Assembly (NCBI GenBank): GCA_030694005.1
Contig: JAUXZG010000140.1
Coordinates: 1 to 40,223 of the forward strand
DNA from: Desulfobaccales bacterium
GTDB lineage: Bacteria; Desulfobacterota; Desulfobaccia; Desulfobaccales; 0-14-0-80-60-11
Length of the DNA stretch: 40,223 bases
Direction of reading: 5' to 3'
In this document: positions 32,117-40,223 of the stretch, piece by piece
Layout: every line of letters starts with the position of its first letter
Position numbering within the stretch: the stretch's first letter is position 1
Program-made: the position numbers and the translations under genes
Notes under the pieces: model-generated
What the model was told of the DNA's origin: nothing
What the model saw: only the letters and a program-made list of their open reading frames with translations
Databases searched by the model: none

Positions 32117-32983
32117 TCATCTTGGGAATAAACCCTGGTGACTACTCGGCAGGGTGGACTGAAGAGTACCCCCCTGGGTGGTGGTGGGGTTATTGGTATT
32201 GAGGAAGCCGCTGGTCTGGGGAATCGCCGGGTTGCCGAAGACAATCCCGGCCCGCCGTAACGCCGACAATAAACTGGGCGGCGGCGGCGGGGGCTTGGAT
32301 ACCGCGTCCGGAATATGACTCTGCGCCGCCTGGAAATTTCTCAATACGCGGTTCTGGAGTTCCGGGGTGACGGGCCCGGTGCGAAAAGGCCTCCCCGCCT
32401 CCGTGGTGGCGAAATTTCTGGGAGTCAGGATGAAGATCTGTCCCGTGGTGACGTTTCTAAGGTTCAGGGTGGTTCTGCCGGAGAAAAAGTAGACGTTGTC
32501 CGGGTTGCGGGTTTCAAAGACCCCGTCCGTGCCGCGGATGCCCATGACGACCGTTTTGCCCTGAATCTCAAAGTTGGGATCAGGGCCGGTGAATTTGTGG
32601 ACGATGAACCGCATGGAGCCATCCAAAATCTTCACCAGGGCTGACTGGCGCCGGCCTTGCTGGTCCATCTGGAATTTGGCCAAGTCCACCGTGGTACTTT
32701 CGCCCAGGGTCAAAATGGTCTCATCCGCGCAAAAGAGCTTGGCCCGGGAATTGGCTAAGGTCCGGATTTGGTCCTGGGGATACAAGGCATCCTTCAACTT
32801 TGCCGGACGAAAATTCGCATCTGACGGGGATTTGATTTCCGCCGTGCCCACCAGGGCAATGATCTCCGCCGCGGGTTTCCTCTCCTGGGCCGGCGCACTC
32901 TGGCTCATGGCCAGGAAGGTCACCAGGCAGCATCCCAAGGTCAGCCACCAACCTAGCCTCTTACCTGTCATCTTCATATTCAT
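32117..32983 (-). CDS. Secreted FecR-domain protein
   Basis: 288 residues from ATG 32983, preceded by GAGAGGATAGG; the longer frame overlaps the TPR gene. A Sec signal peptide (hydrophobic LTLGCCLVTFLAMS, cleavage near APAQ) is followed by a FecR domain: GTAEIKSPSDANFRPA, DQIRTLANSRAKLFCADETILTLGE, MRFIVHKF and TVVMGIRGTDGVFE. The C-terminal 80 residues are Pro/Ser/Thr-rich with PPPPPP. There is no anti-sigma N-terminus, so it is a periplasmic or surface FecR protein. It follows the TPR/barrel gene by 34 bases, a pairing seen in many proteobacteria; the function is unknown. Confidence 0.85.
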   Translation of the reverse strand: MNMKMTGKRLGWWLTLGCCLVTFLAMSQSAPAQERKPAAEIIALVGTAEIKSPSDANFRPAKLKDALYPQDQIRTLANSRAKLFCADETILTLGESTTVDLAKFQMDQQGRRQSALVKILDGSMRFIVHKFTGPDPNFEIQGKTVVMGIRGTDGVFETRNPDNVYFFSGRTTLNLRNVTTGQIFILTPRNFATTEAGRPFRTGPVTPELQNRVLRNFQAAQSHIPDAVSKPPPPPPSLLSALRRAGIVFGNPAIPQTSGFLNTNNPTTTQGGTLQSTLPSSHQGLFPR

Positions 32984-33017
32984 AGCGCCTATCCTCTCTA
33001 GCAGGTCGATGCGGTCA

Positions 33018-34475
33018 TCAATAGTAAAACATCGCCAGAAGCTGGTAGATGTTCCGATCGTATTGATAATCCTGGATGTTGGAAGGATTGCTGATGTGGT
33101 TGTACCCCACAATCGCGTTCATCCAGGAGGTCACCGGCCGGCGCAACTGGACCAGGATCTGGAAGTAATCCTCGTTCCGGTAGCGATTGGCGAAGGAATC
33201 CCGGTTGCTGCAGGCGGTCTTGGCCCATTCGAAGTAGCCGTAAGCGGTTACTTGCCAGGGCAGATTCAGGAAACCTTCCACCGGCAGCCGGTAGCGGTTG
33301 GCGGTAAAGTTGATGCCCACGGTCACTTCCCGTTCCCAGATGAGGCCGGCGCGTATCGATCCCGGCTTGCCCGCCAGGGTCTGGAAAAAGCCCACCTGGT
33401 TCATATTGCCGGTGCGGTCATAACTCGGGTTGCCAATGTTGGTCTTAAATTGACGATCCTGGTACATGTAAATCAGGTCCCCGGCCAGATTGGCGGTTTC
33501 CAAGAGGGTGAACCGCAGGCCGGGGCTGATGAACTGGGAGAAAGGCTGGCCTCCCAACCAGGTGTAATCAAAGGCAAAGAACGGGTTGACGGTGAGACGG
33601 CCCCACCGGTATTTCACATACATCTCGCCCAGTTGGTCGCAGATGTTGAAGTTGTCCAGATAGTAGTTGAGGCCCCCATAGCCGTAATAGCGCACTCCCC
33701 CAGTCCATTTCTCCGTGCGGATGGGTTCATAAGCGGCGTTCAGGATCAACGGGGTGCGCCAGTCGGCTTTATGGCCCTTATATGCTCCTGTTACCCCGCC
33801 GTTGGGACCAACCGCGCTGACCGTGGTCTTATCCGGCAGCACCTTGACGTTATCGTCATATTCTATGCCGGTGGTGAACGAGATGCTGAAAGGCCGTTCC
33901 TCCCGGTATACCTTGACGGCCTCCTGGTATCCTTTAAATCCTAAGGCGAATTGGGGCGCTAGATTCATGCCGGTTTCCAACTCCGTCAAGGCATCCTTGG
34001 GGCGTTGCTGGTGCGCGGCCACCAGGCCCGCATAATAGTGCACCAGGCCATCATCCGGAGCTATTGATTTGGCTTCTTTGAACCAGCGTTCGGCTTCTGT
34101 TAAGTTGCCCAGGAAGTAATTCGCCACCCCCAGATAAAGCTTGCCCCGGGGTATGGTCGGGTCCAGTTCCACGGCCTTGGCAAAGGCATCTCTGGCCTGG
34201 GCGTAATCCTTGAGAGCCAGGTTGGCGGTCCCCAGAAGAGACCAGATTTCCGCATTTTGGGGATCGGCTTGGGTCCCCTTGAGCAGTTGCTCCTTGGCTT
34301 CGGCATATTTGCCGTCCAGGTACAGCTTATTCCCCCTGGCCAGGAAAATTTCCCCTTCCTCTGAGCTCCAGGCCCCCTGGGGCATCAAAGCGATCCCCCC
34401 TAAAATTACCCAGAGTATTAAAAGGACGCCACCGACTAATTTACCTCTTTGGAGAAATGCGGTTTGCTTGCCCAT
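33018..34475 (-). CDS. TPR protein with C-terminal outer-membrane barrel
   Basis: 485 residues. A signal peptide or anchor (residues 11-36) precedes a series of TPR units from about 40 to 185 (GNKLYLDGKYAEAKEQL, LGTANLALKDYAQARDAFAKAVELDP, LGVANYFLGNLTEAERWFKEA). From about 195 to the end the sequence alternates aromatic and polar residues as in beta strands (SFTTGIEYDDNV, GGVRYYGYGG) and ends in YY, typical of outer-membrane barrels. Architecture resembles surface-lipoprotein-assembly-type TPR-barrel proteins, but I cannot name a substrate. It is the first gene of a two-gene operon with the FecR protein. Confidence 0.8.
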   Translation of the reverse strand: MGKQTAFLQRGKLVGGVLLILWVILGGIALMPQGAWSSEEGEIFLARGNKLYLDGKYAEAKEQLLKGTQADPQNAEIWSLLGTANLALKDYAQARDAFAKAVELDPTIPRGKLYLGVANYFLGNLTEAERWFKEAKSIAPDDGLVHYYAGLVAAHQQRPKDALTELETGMNLAPQFALGFKGYQEAVKVYREERPFSISFTTGIEYDDNVKVLPDKTTVSAVGPNGGVTGAYKGHKADWRTPLILNAAYEPIRTEKWTGGVRYYGYGGLNYYLDNFNICDQLGEMYVKYRWGRLTVNPFFAFDYTWLGGQPFSQFISPGLRFTLLETANLAGDLIYMYQDRQFKTNIGNPSYDRTGNMNQVGFFQTLAGKPGSIRAGLIWEREVTVGINFTANRYRLPVEGFLNLPWQVTAYGYFEWAKTACSNRDSFANRYRNEDYFQILVQLRRPVTSWMNAIVGYNHISNPSNIQDYQYDRNIYQLLAMFYY

Positions 34476-34582
34476 ATTATTCCCCCGAAAAAACCATGAT
34501 AAAGGACGGGAAATAGACCAAGATCAGTACTCTAAGCCTCCGGCCCCAACCCCCACCAGGGCCTTCCGCGGCTCATAGTCGG

Positions 34583-34612
34583 CTTTTAGCACACCAGGTC
34601 AATAAATTTCAA
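34583..34612 (-). promoter_or_regulatory. Probable promoter of the TPR/FecR operon
   Basis: Minus strand TTGAAA (34612-34607), an 18-base spacer and TAAAAG (34588-34583), about 110 bases before the TPR gene start. The divergent gap 34476-34810 also has TTGACC at 34751 on the plus strand but no convincing -10 for the kinase gene. Confidence 0.5.
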
Positions 34613-34810
34613 GTTATTTTTATCAACCTTTTACTTAAGATATTGGGAAAGTTCCAGTTACTCTCCATTATCATCGGCATGGTCCCAACCGGTTGCCAAT
34701 CCAGACAAAAATACTTTACATTCCCTTTTAATGGCAGGGTAATAAGTAGTTTGACCTTATTAGAGGCGTAAGAGTTCCACTAACCCAGAGAATATGCTAT
34801 TTTTTAACTG

Positions 34811-36592
34811 ATGAAGGTGAAAAGCAAAGTCGGGTTCAAACTTCTGGGGGTCAACCTGCTGTCGCTTTTGGTGGCCCTGGTGGGCCTGCTGCTGGTCATC
34901 CAATACCTGGCCACCCGGCAGATCCTGCAGTGGCACCGCCAAAGGGTGGAGTTGGTGGCCCGGCTGGTGCTGGCGGAATACCAGGGAAAGATCCAGCGGG
35001 TGGTCCAGGCCGCCAACCTCCTGGCCGACAATCCCAGCTATGCCGAACTGGCCGCCACCGGCAACGTGCAGGCCTTGCGGGACCTGGTAAGTCCCATAAT
35101 GCAGGCCACCGGCCTCCATGTCCTCACCATTACCGATCAGCAAGGGGTGATTCAGGTCCGGGGCCACGATCCCGGAGCCATCGGGGTAAATATTTCCAGC
35201 AATCCCCTGATACGGTCTGCCCTCAAAGGCCAGGAGGCCACCCGCATGACCCAGTGGAAAGACAGCATCGCCTTGAGTGCCTCTGCCCCTATCCTCTACC
35301 AGGGGAAAGTGGTGGGGGTGATGCTCACCGGGCTGATCATCGATAAGGGATTTGTAGAGTCCCTGTCCCGCCCCGGCGCCGAGGTGGCCATCTTCTTTGC
35401 TAATCGCCTGGTGGTCAATTCTTTTAAAAACCTTCCGGAAGCTGCCCTTAATGAGCTCAGACGGAGCAAAGACCTGGCCGCCACCGCCTCAGGTCCCTCG
35501 GGGCGCGTCCAGAGTCTGGAGTTGGGTGATCAGGCCTATACCATCACCTACCTCCCCCTGGAAGAGGAGGAGAAACCCTGGGAAAACCTCATCGTCGTGG
35601 GGATCAACCGCCGGGAGTTGGACCTGACCTTGCGCACCCTAAAGTTGGTAATCTTTGGGGTAGGGGCCGCCTCCGCTTTCATCGGCGGGCTTTTAAGCTT
35701 CTGGCTCTCTTTGGGAATGCGGCGGCAGATCGCCCATCTGGCCGAGGGTACTCGTCAGGCCGCCCAAGAGGAACTGGCCGGAGATATCCCGGTGACCTCC
35801 CGGGATGAATTGGGAGAACTGGCAGAATCCTTTAACACCATGACCAGGGCACTGCGGGAAAAGACTCGACTCCTCCAGGAAGAAAGGGACCGGGTGGCGG
35901 CCAACGCTGATTTTCTTTCCATGATCGTCCACGACATCAAAGCGCCCTTGACCGGGGTGCGCCTCACCATTGAGGCCCTGCAGGATGAAACTCTGCCTCC
36001 GGAGATCCATCATAAGTTGCAGGGCATCGTTCAGCACAGTGAAGGCTTGCTGTTGCACCTCCACAATGTCCTGGATCTGAGCCGGTTTGAATCCGGACGC
36101 CTGGCCCTGAAACCCGAGGCGGTGCCGCCGGGATTTATCATCCAGCGGTTGCTCCTGCACTTTACCCCTCTGGCTCAACACCAGGAAGTGACCTTAACCG
36201 TGACTCCATCCCCAGACCTCCCCCCCATTCAGGTGGACGAGCCTTCCCTGGATCGGGTGTTGTCCAATCTACTGATTAACGCCCTGGAGGCTACCCCCAA
36301 GGGAGGAGAAATTAAGGTCCAGACCCAGGTTCTCCCCGGAACCAATGGCCGGGAAGTGGAAATTATCGTGGCTGATACCGGCCGGGGACTGAGTCCCCAG
36401 GAACAGGAGCACCTCTTCGAAAAATACCAGCTGTCCCAACACAAGACCGGCGGTTTCGGCTTGGGGCTTTATATCTGCAAAACCCTGGTGGAAGCCAACC
36501 AGGGACGCATCTGGGTGGAAAGCGAAGTGGGCCGGGGAACCACCTTCCACCTGGCCTTCCTGGCTGCCACCCCGGTCGAGGAATCGACTTGA
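34811..36592 (+). CDS. Membrane sensor histidine kinase (Cache-HAMP-HisKA-HATPase)
   Basis: 593 residues. Membrane segment 1 about 10-33, periplasmic Cache-like sensor 34-270 (YAELAATGNVQALRDLV, LTITDQQGVIQVRGHD, SAPILYQGKVVGVMLTG), membrane segment 2 about 277-302, HAMP about 303-355, then HisKA with the phospho-accepting His374 (MIVHDIKAPL) and a HATPase domain with NALEATPKGG, DTGRGLSP and GFGLGLYI. The ligand is unknown; Cache sensors often bind small carboxylates or amino acids. The receiver gene follows after a nested repeat of about 140 bases. Confidence 0.92.
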   Translation: MKVKSKVGFKLLGVNLLSLLVALVGLLLVIQYLATRQILQWHRQRVELVARLVLAEYQGKIQRVVQAANLLADNPSYAELAATGNVQALRDLVSPIMQATGLHVLTITDQQGVIQVRGHDPGAIGVNISSNPLIRSALKGQEATRMTQWKDSIALSASAPILYQGKVVGVMLTGLIIDKGFVESLSRPGAEVAIFFANRLVVNSFKNLPEAALNELRRSKDLAATASGPSGRVQSLELGDQAYTITYLPLEEEEKPWENLIVVGINRRELDLTLRTLKLVIFGVGAASAFIGGLLSFWLSLGMRRQIAHLAEGTRQAAQEELAGDIPVTSRDELGELAESFNTMTRALREKTRLLQEERDRVAANADFLSMIVHDIKAPLTGVRLTIEALQDETLPPEIHHKLQGIVQHSEGLLLHLHNVLDLSRFESGRLALKPEAVPPGFIIQRLLLHFTPLAQHQEVTLTVTPSPDLPPIQVDEPSLDRVLSNLLINALEATPKGGEIKVQTQVLPGTNGREVEIIVADTGRGLSPQEQEHLFEKYQLSQHKTGGFGLGLYICKTLVEANQGRIWVESEVGRGTTFHLAFLAATPVEEST

Positions 36593-36597
36593 TAGTA

Positions 36598-36742
36598 TTT
36601 TGGGGGGAGGGCCAGGGAGGCCAGCTTTCAGCTATCAGCTATCAGCTAATAAAAACATTCAAGCGTTTACTTTTTTAAAAAAGCTGACTGCTGAAAACTG
36701 ACCGCTGATGGCTAACCTGCCCTGGCCCCCTCCCCCACAAAC
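36598..36742. repeat. G-rich palindrome (family A) split by an AGCTGA-type repeat (family B)
   Basis: The left arm TTTTGGGGGGAGGGCCAGGG (36598-36617) and right arm CCCTGGCCCCCTCCCCCACAAA (36721-36742) form a family A palindrome. Its middle is replaced by 103 bases (36618-36720) of CAGCTTTCAGCTATCAGCT units on the left and AGCTGACTGCTGAAAACTGA units on the right, an imperfect inverted repeat. It lies between kinase and receiver genes. Confidence 0.8.
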
Positions 36743-36765
36743 TCCACTACAAGGCCGCCAGCGGT

Positions 36766-37140
36766 ATGAGCATCTGGATTTTAGTGATGGACGATGACCC
36801 CTTTACCCGCCAGGCCCTGGGAGATATCCTGGTACGCGCCGGCTACCGGGTCACCCACATGGAGGGGGTAAGGGGGGAAGTGGAAGCCCATCGCTACCCC
36901 CAGCAATACCAGGTGGCCGTGGTAGATTATCACCTTCCCCACCTGGACGGCTTGGAAGTGGCAAGAAGGTTGAAAGAGCTTCAGCCGGACTGCCGCATCA
37001 TCCTGATTTCCTCGGAACTCCCCCAGCTCGCCGAAAATACCGGCCAGAGTGGGGTGGTGGACTACTTTTTGGCCAAACCCTTCTCCAAGGACGCCATTCT
37101 GGAGGTAATCGCCCAACTTTGCCCCACCCCGGTGGACTGA
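36766..37140 (+). CDS. Single-domain response regulator
   Basis: 124 residues, receiver domain only. Acidic pocket D9-D11, phospho-acceptor D54 (VVDYHLP), the conserved Ser in LISSE, and K104 (AKPF). No DNA-binding output domain, so it would act by protein contact or phosphotransfer. It follows the sensor kinase and is its likely partner. Its 3' end overlaps tilS by 22 bases. Confidence 0.92.
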   Translation: MSIWILVMDDDPFTRQALGDILVRAGYRVTHMEGVRGEVEAHRYPQQYQVAVVDYHLPHLDGLEVARRLKELQPDCRIILISSELPQLAENTGQSGVVDYFLAKPFSKDAILEVIAQLCPTPVD

Positions 37141-38618
37141 GCCAACCTCTGCTGGACCATACCGTCTCTGCTAAGGCCTTGCTGCAGTGGGTCCTGGCCT
37201 ATGCGCGCCGACAGGAACTATTCACCCCCCAGGACCGGGTCCTGGTGGCGGTGTCCGGCGGTCCGGATTCAGTGGCTCTCCTCCACCTGCTTTACCGGCT
37301 GAAAGACGAGCTGGACCTGGACCTGGCGGTGGGCCATTTCGACCACGGCCTGAGGGGCCGGGAGTCTGAGGAGGATGCCCGGTTTGTGGCGGATCTGGCC
37401 AGGAGCCTGGCGCTACCGTTCCACCTGGGCCAGGGAGAGGTCAGGGGACTTGCCCAGGCCGCCAAAATTTCCCTGCAGATGGCAGGCCGCCAATTGCGTC
37501 TGAACTTTCTTAAAGAGACCTGCCGCGGCCACTCCTACCGTAAGCTGGCCCTGGGCCATACCGCCGACGATCAGGTGGAGCTTTTTTTTCTGCGTTTACT
37601 TCGGGGCGCGGGCGCAGAGGGGTTAAAAGGTATGTGGCCGAGCACCCCGGAGGGCTTAGTCAGGCCACTGTTGGCCGTGGGCAAGGCCGTGCTGGTAAAT
37701 TGGCTTGAGCAAGAATCTCTCCCTTACCGGCAGGATTCCTCCAATCTTAGCCGGGGGTACCTCCGCAATCGGGTCCGCCTGGACCTGCTGCCGCAGTTGC
37801 GGCGCCATTATAACCCGCGTCTTACCGAGGCCATCTGGCGGACCCAAGCATTGCTTAAGGAGGATGAACGCCTCCTGGCCGCCCAAACCGCCCACGCCTG
37901 GGCCGCGGTGGGCCAGACCAAGGCCCCGGACTTTTTCTCCCTTGACCTGCCGCGCCTTTTTACTTTAGACCCGGGTTTGCAAAAACGCCTGCTGAGGGCC
38001 ACGCTGGGAAAACTGCTGGACCACCAGGAGATTACCGCCGCCCAGGTGGCCAGCCTCCTGGCCCTGGCCCAGGGGGAAAAAAGCGGCGGCCTCATCTCCC
38101 TCGGCGAGGCCCAGGTAGCCCGGGCCGGCCCGGAATTGCACATTTTCCGCCGCCTGCCTGTCCCCCCGGGCCGGACCGCCACACTGCTGCCGTCCCCCTC
38201 AGAACGGGTAGATTCCCCCGAGGGCTGGCGCTGGCAAATCACCAGCCGCCCCCATGACCCGCAAAAGCTTCGACCCGATGCGCCCCATTTCGCCTGGCTG
38301 GACCAGGACCGGCTGACTTTTCCCCTTGAGGTCCGCTACTTTCGACCGGGTGATCGTTTCTGGCCCCTGGGGTCGCCGGGCCCCAAAAAACTCCAGGACT
38401 TTCTGGTGGACAGCAAAATCCCCCGGTGGCTCAGGCCGTATTTGCCCCTGATTACCAGCGCCGGCCGGATTGTCTGGGTGGTGGGCTTAAGGGTGGCCGA
38501 ACCGGTGAAACTAACCCCTTCCAGCCGCACGGTCCTGGAAATTAACGCGACCCCCAACCACGCCACCACCCGACGCCTCTGGGAGATTTTGCAGAAGGTG
38601 GGGGGAAAGGAAATTTGA
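37119..38618 (+). CDS. tilS: tRNA(Ile)-lysidine synthase
   Basis: Converts C34 of tRNA-Ile(CAT) to lysidine. 499 residues. ATP-binding SGGPDS at residues 46-51, GHFDHGLRG, and LGHTADDQVELFFLRLLRG; the C-terminal TilS domain has VRYFRPGDRFWPLG and KKLQDFLVDSKIPRWLR. The TTG start at 37119 overlaps the receiver gene; a shorter start cannot be excluded. The stop TGA is part of the TTTGAGGGG beginning of a G-rich repeat. Confidence 0.95.
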   Translation: MPHPGGLSQPLLDHTVSAKALLQWVLAYARRQELFTPQDRVLVAVSGGPDSVALLHLLYRLKDELDLDLAVGHFDHGLRGRESEEDARFVADLARSLALPFHLGQGEVRGLAQAAKISLQMAGRQLRLNFLKETCRGHSYRKLALGHTADDQVELFFLRLLRGAGAEGLKGMWPSTPEGLVRPLLAVGKAVLVNWLEQESLPYRQDSSNLSRGYLRNRVRLDLLPQLRRHYNPRLTEAIWRTQALLKEDERLLAAQTAHAWAAVGQTKAPDFFSLDLPRLFTLDPGLQKRLLRATLGKLLDHQEITAAQVASLLALAQGEKSGGLISLGEAQVARAGPELHIFRRLPVPPGRTATLLPSPSERVDSPEGWRWQITSRPHDPQKLRPDAPHFAWLDQDRLTFPLEVRYFRPGDRFWPLGSPGPKKLQDFLVDSKIPRWLRPYLPLITSAGRIVWVVGLRVAEPVKLTPSSRTVLEINATPNHATTRRLWEILQKVGGKEI

Positions 38619-38671
38619 GGGGAGGGTCGGGGGAGGGGGCAGGGGTCTGCGACCCCTGAGCCCCCTTCCCC
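38615..38671. repeat. G-rich palindrome (family A) containing the tilS stop codon
   Basis: The repeat start TTTGAGGGGAGGG begins at 38615, so TGA 38616-38618 is the tilS stop. The main hairpin, 38630-38671, is GGGGAGGGGGCAGGGGTC TGC GACCCCTGAGCCCCCTTCCCC. It ends 14 bases before the radical SAM ATG. Confidence 0.85.
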
Positions 38672-38685
38672 AAAAAACCAAGAGT

Positions 38686-40008
38686 ATGCACATGCGCGGT
38701 ACCGGCCCACCTCTTTTGCTGATCAACCCCTGGGTCTATGATTTCGCGGCTTATGATTTTTTCGCCAAGCCGTTGGGGCTGCTTTATCTGGCCGGATTGC
38801 TGACGGCTTGTGGGTATGAAGTGCATCTTATAGATTGTTTAAGAGGCCCTCATGCCCGGGGCGGCCCTTTCGGGACCGGCCGCTACCCTAAAGAAACCCT
38901 CCCGACACCCCCATCTTTACAGGGGATCCCCCGGCGCTACGGCCGCTATGGCCTCAGCGAGGCGGCCTTTAAGGCGCAACTGTCCAGGGTTCCCCGCCCG
39001 GCCGCCATCCTGGTCACTTCCCTCATGACCTACTGGTATCCCGGGGTAGCCGCGGCCATTGGCTTGGCCCGGAAGCACTTCCCGGGGGTGCCGGTACTAC
39101 TTGGGGGGATCTACGCCACCCTGTGTCCGGAACATGCCCGGCGGCACTGTTACCCGGACCTAGTGGTCACCGGGCCGGGGGAAGTGGCAATTTTCTCTCA
39201 TCTGGCTGCCCTGGGCCTCAAGCCTCCAATAACCTTCATCCCTACGGAGTTCGACTCCCTACCCTACCCCGCCTTACACCTCCTCCCCCACCTCTCTTAC
39301 ATACCTATCCTCACCTCCCGGGGTTGCCCTTTCGATTGTTCGTACTGCGCCGCCCATCTATTGCAGCCGCGTTATCAGCGGCGCCGCCCCTTGGGAGTGG
39401 TGGAGGAATTGTTCTACTGGCAGGACTGCCTCAACCTCGAGGAGGTGGCTTTCTATGATGATGCCCTGCTGTGCCAACCGGAGTCCCACCTGTTGGTAAT
39501 TCTGGAGGAATTGGCCCGGCGGGGTCGCCGCTTCCGGTTCCATACTCCCAACGGCCTCCATACCCACCTGATAACCAGGGATGTGGCTGGCTGGCTGAAA
39601 CGGGCTAATTTCGCCACCCTGCGCCTGGGGGTGGAGACCACGGCCCCGGGCCCCGAACGCCTGGACCGCAAACTTCAGGAAGGCGAACTGGAAACCGCCC
39701 TGGCCCATCTTCACGCGGCCGGCTTCCAAAAAAAGGAGATCGGCGTCTATCTCCTCACCGGCCTGCCCCACCAAGAGGAGACGGCAGTGGTAAACTCCAT
39801 CCGCCGGGTGAAAGAAATGGGGGCTACCCCCATCCTGGCCCAATACTCCCCCATCCCCGGCACCGCCCTGTGGCTTGAAGCAGTTAAGTGCTCCCGCTAC
39901 AACCTGGAGAGCGACCCCCTGTTCCATAATAACTCCCTGTTCCCCTGCTGGCCCCGGTTCTCCTGGACCCACTACACCCAACTGAAACACCTGGCCGGGG
40001 AGGGGTGA
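38686..40008 (+). CDS. Cobalamin-binding-domain radical SAM protein, unknown substrate
   Basis: 440 residues. The N-terminal region (about 9-180) resembles the B12-binding domain of this superfamily: LLLINPWVYDFAAYDFFAKPLGLLYLAG (in two parts), VPVLLGGIYATLCPEHA and VVTGPGE. The radical SAM [4Fe-4S] motif is C214, C218, C221 (CPFDCSYC). Later blocks FYDDALL, HTPNGLHTHLI and LRLGVETT fit the barrel. The cobalamin His motif DxHxxG is not present, as is common in this branch, so B12 may not be bound. It stands alone with repeats on both sides; no substrate can be named. Confidence 0.88.
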   Translation: MHMRGTGPPLLLINPWVYDFAAYDFFAKPLGLLYLAGLLTACGYEVHLIDCLRGPHARGGPFGTGRYPKETLPTPPSLQGIPRRYGRYGLSEAAFKAQLSRVPRPAAILVTSLMTYWYPGVAAAIGLARKHFPGVPVLLGGIYATLCPEHARRHCYPDLVVTGPGEVAIFSHLAALGLKPPITFIPTEFDSLPYPALHLLPHLSYIPILTSRGCPFDCSYCAAHLLQPRYQRRRPLGVVEELFYWQDCLNLEEVAFYDDALLCQPESHLLVILEELARRGRRFRFHTPNGLHTHLITRDVAGWLKRANFATLRLGVETTAPGPERLDRKLQEGELETALAHLHAAGFQKKEIGVYLLTGLPHQEETAVVNSIRRVKEMGATPILAQYSPIPGTALWLEAVKCSRYNLESDPLFHNNSLFPCWPRFSWTHYTQLKHLAGEG

Positions 40009-40023
40009 GTTGTGGTAGAGTGA

Positions 40024-40220
40024 TTTGGGGGAGGGGGCTAAGGGCCGGTAGGCCCGCTTACAATCCTCCCCCAAGCCCCCACCCCCAATCCCTTATGGGT
40101 TTATATTTGGCCGGAGAAGGCGGGGCTTTTGGCCCCGCCTTCTCCGGCCCCCATAAAGGGGGTTGGGAGGGGGGTGTGGGGGGGGGGCCAGGGCCCTGAG
40201 GTCCCAGCCCACCCCCCACA
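40024..40220. repeat. Composite three-hairpin intergenic repeat (family A), copy 3, at the window end
   Basis: Left hairpin 40024-40075 (TTTGGGGGAGGGGGC.. / ..CTCCCCCAAG, including CGCTTACAATC). Central hairpin 40109-40149 (GGCCGGAGAAGGCGGGGC TTTT GGCCCCGCC.. ). Right hairpin 40174-40220 (GTGTGGGGGG / CCCCCCAC). From the central hairpin to GGGTTGGGAGGGG it is nearly identical to the copy at 6285-6350. No gene is seen from 40009 to the window end. Confidence 0.88.
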
Positions 40221-40223
40221 AAT

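Noticed and set aside
32574-33944. 456-codon plus-strand open frame
   Set aside because: Antisense to the FecR and TPR/barrel genes, whose signal peptides and repeats are clear. No motifs were found in it.
40005-40199. 64-codon open frame after the radical SAM gene
   Set aside because: It is entirely a translation of the composite repeat.

Overview
The window looks like chromosomal DNA of a GC-rich, sulfate-reducing bacterium of the Desulfobacterota (former Deltaproteobacteria), probably near the Desulfobacca/Syntrophobacter lineages. That placement is inference. It rests on a complete dsrMKJOP operon for the membrane complex of dissimilatory sulfite reduction, a Desulfovibrio-type 7Fe/8Fe ferredoxin directly after it, an RsbRD-type regulator gene in front of it, and a putative Re-citrate synthase instead of the common Si enzyme. 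No phage, plasmid, CRISPR array or rRNA is visible.

Layout. 120-7656 (minus strand): hisS, aspS, a Re-citrate-synthase-like enzyme with an unusual C-terminal Cache/PDC sensor domain, then OadG-like, biotin-carrier and OadB-like subunits of a sodium-translocating decarboxylase, with no carboxyltransferase gene. 7961-11552 (plus): Wza-like export lipoprotein, PHP-type phosphatase, phosphomannomutase and a small membrane protein, i.e. surface polysaccharide functions. 11777-17982 (plus): a clear promoter, the RsbRD-like gene, dsrM, dsrK, dsrJ, dsrO, dsrP, an FdIII-like ferredoxin and a strong terminator. 18018-19954: two intact universal stress protein genes, a third reduced to its last 40 codons, and the right end of an IS3-type element beside it. 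20053-24147: tRNA-Glu with promoter, a stand-alone LigD-type 3'-phosphoesterase, a MerR-like/mobB/mobA operon, a SAM hydrolase and a thioredoxin-like small protein. 24386-25142: tRNA-Arg, a decayed stretch and a cold shock gene. 25574-31763 (plus): panC and panD behind a leader with a terminator-like hairpin, then metK, ahcY, a phosphohexomutase and a site-2-type protease. 32117-34475 (minus): FecR-domain protein and TPR/beta-barrel protein. 34811-40008 (plus): sensor kinase, receiver protein, tilS and a radical SAM protein.

The genes fit an anaerobic respirer: DsrMKJOP and ferredoxin for electron flow to sulfite reduction, citrate formation possibly coupled to a sodium decarboxylase, Mo-cofactor (MGD) assembly for molybdoenzymes, and a methyl cycle (metK, ahcY).

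The most striking non-gene structure is a family of G/C-tract palindromes in the gaps between co-directional genes, abutting stop or start codons. There are at least eleven loci. Three are long composites of left hairpin, central GC hairpin and right hairpin (6182-6405, 29494-29702, 40024-40220). One copy is split by a second repeat family; a copy of that second family is split by a 125-bp MITE-like element. One G-rich copy is read in frame as the start of mobA and another supplies the stop codon of tilS.
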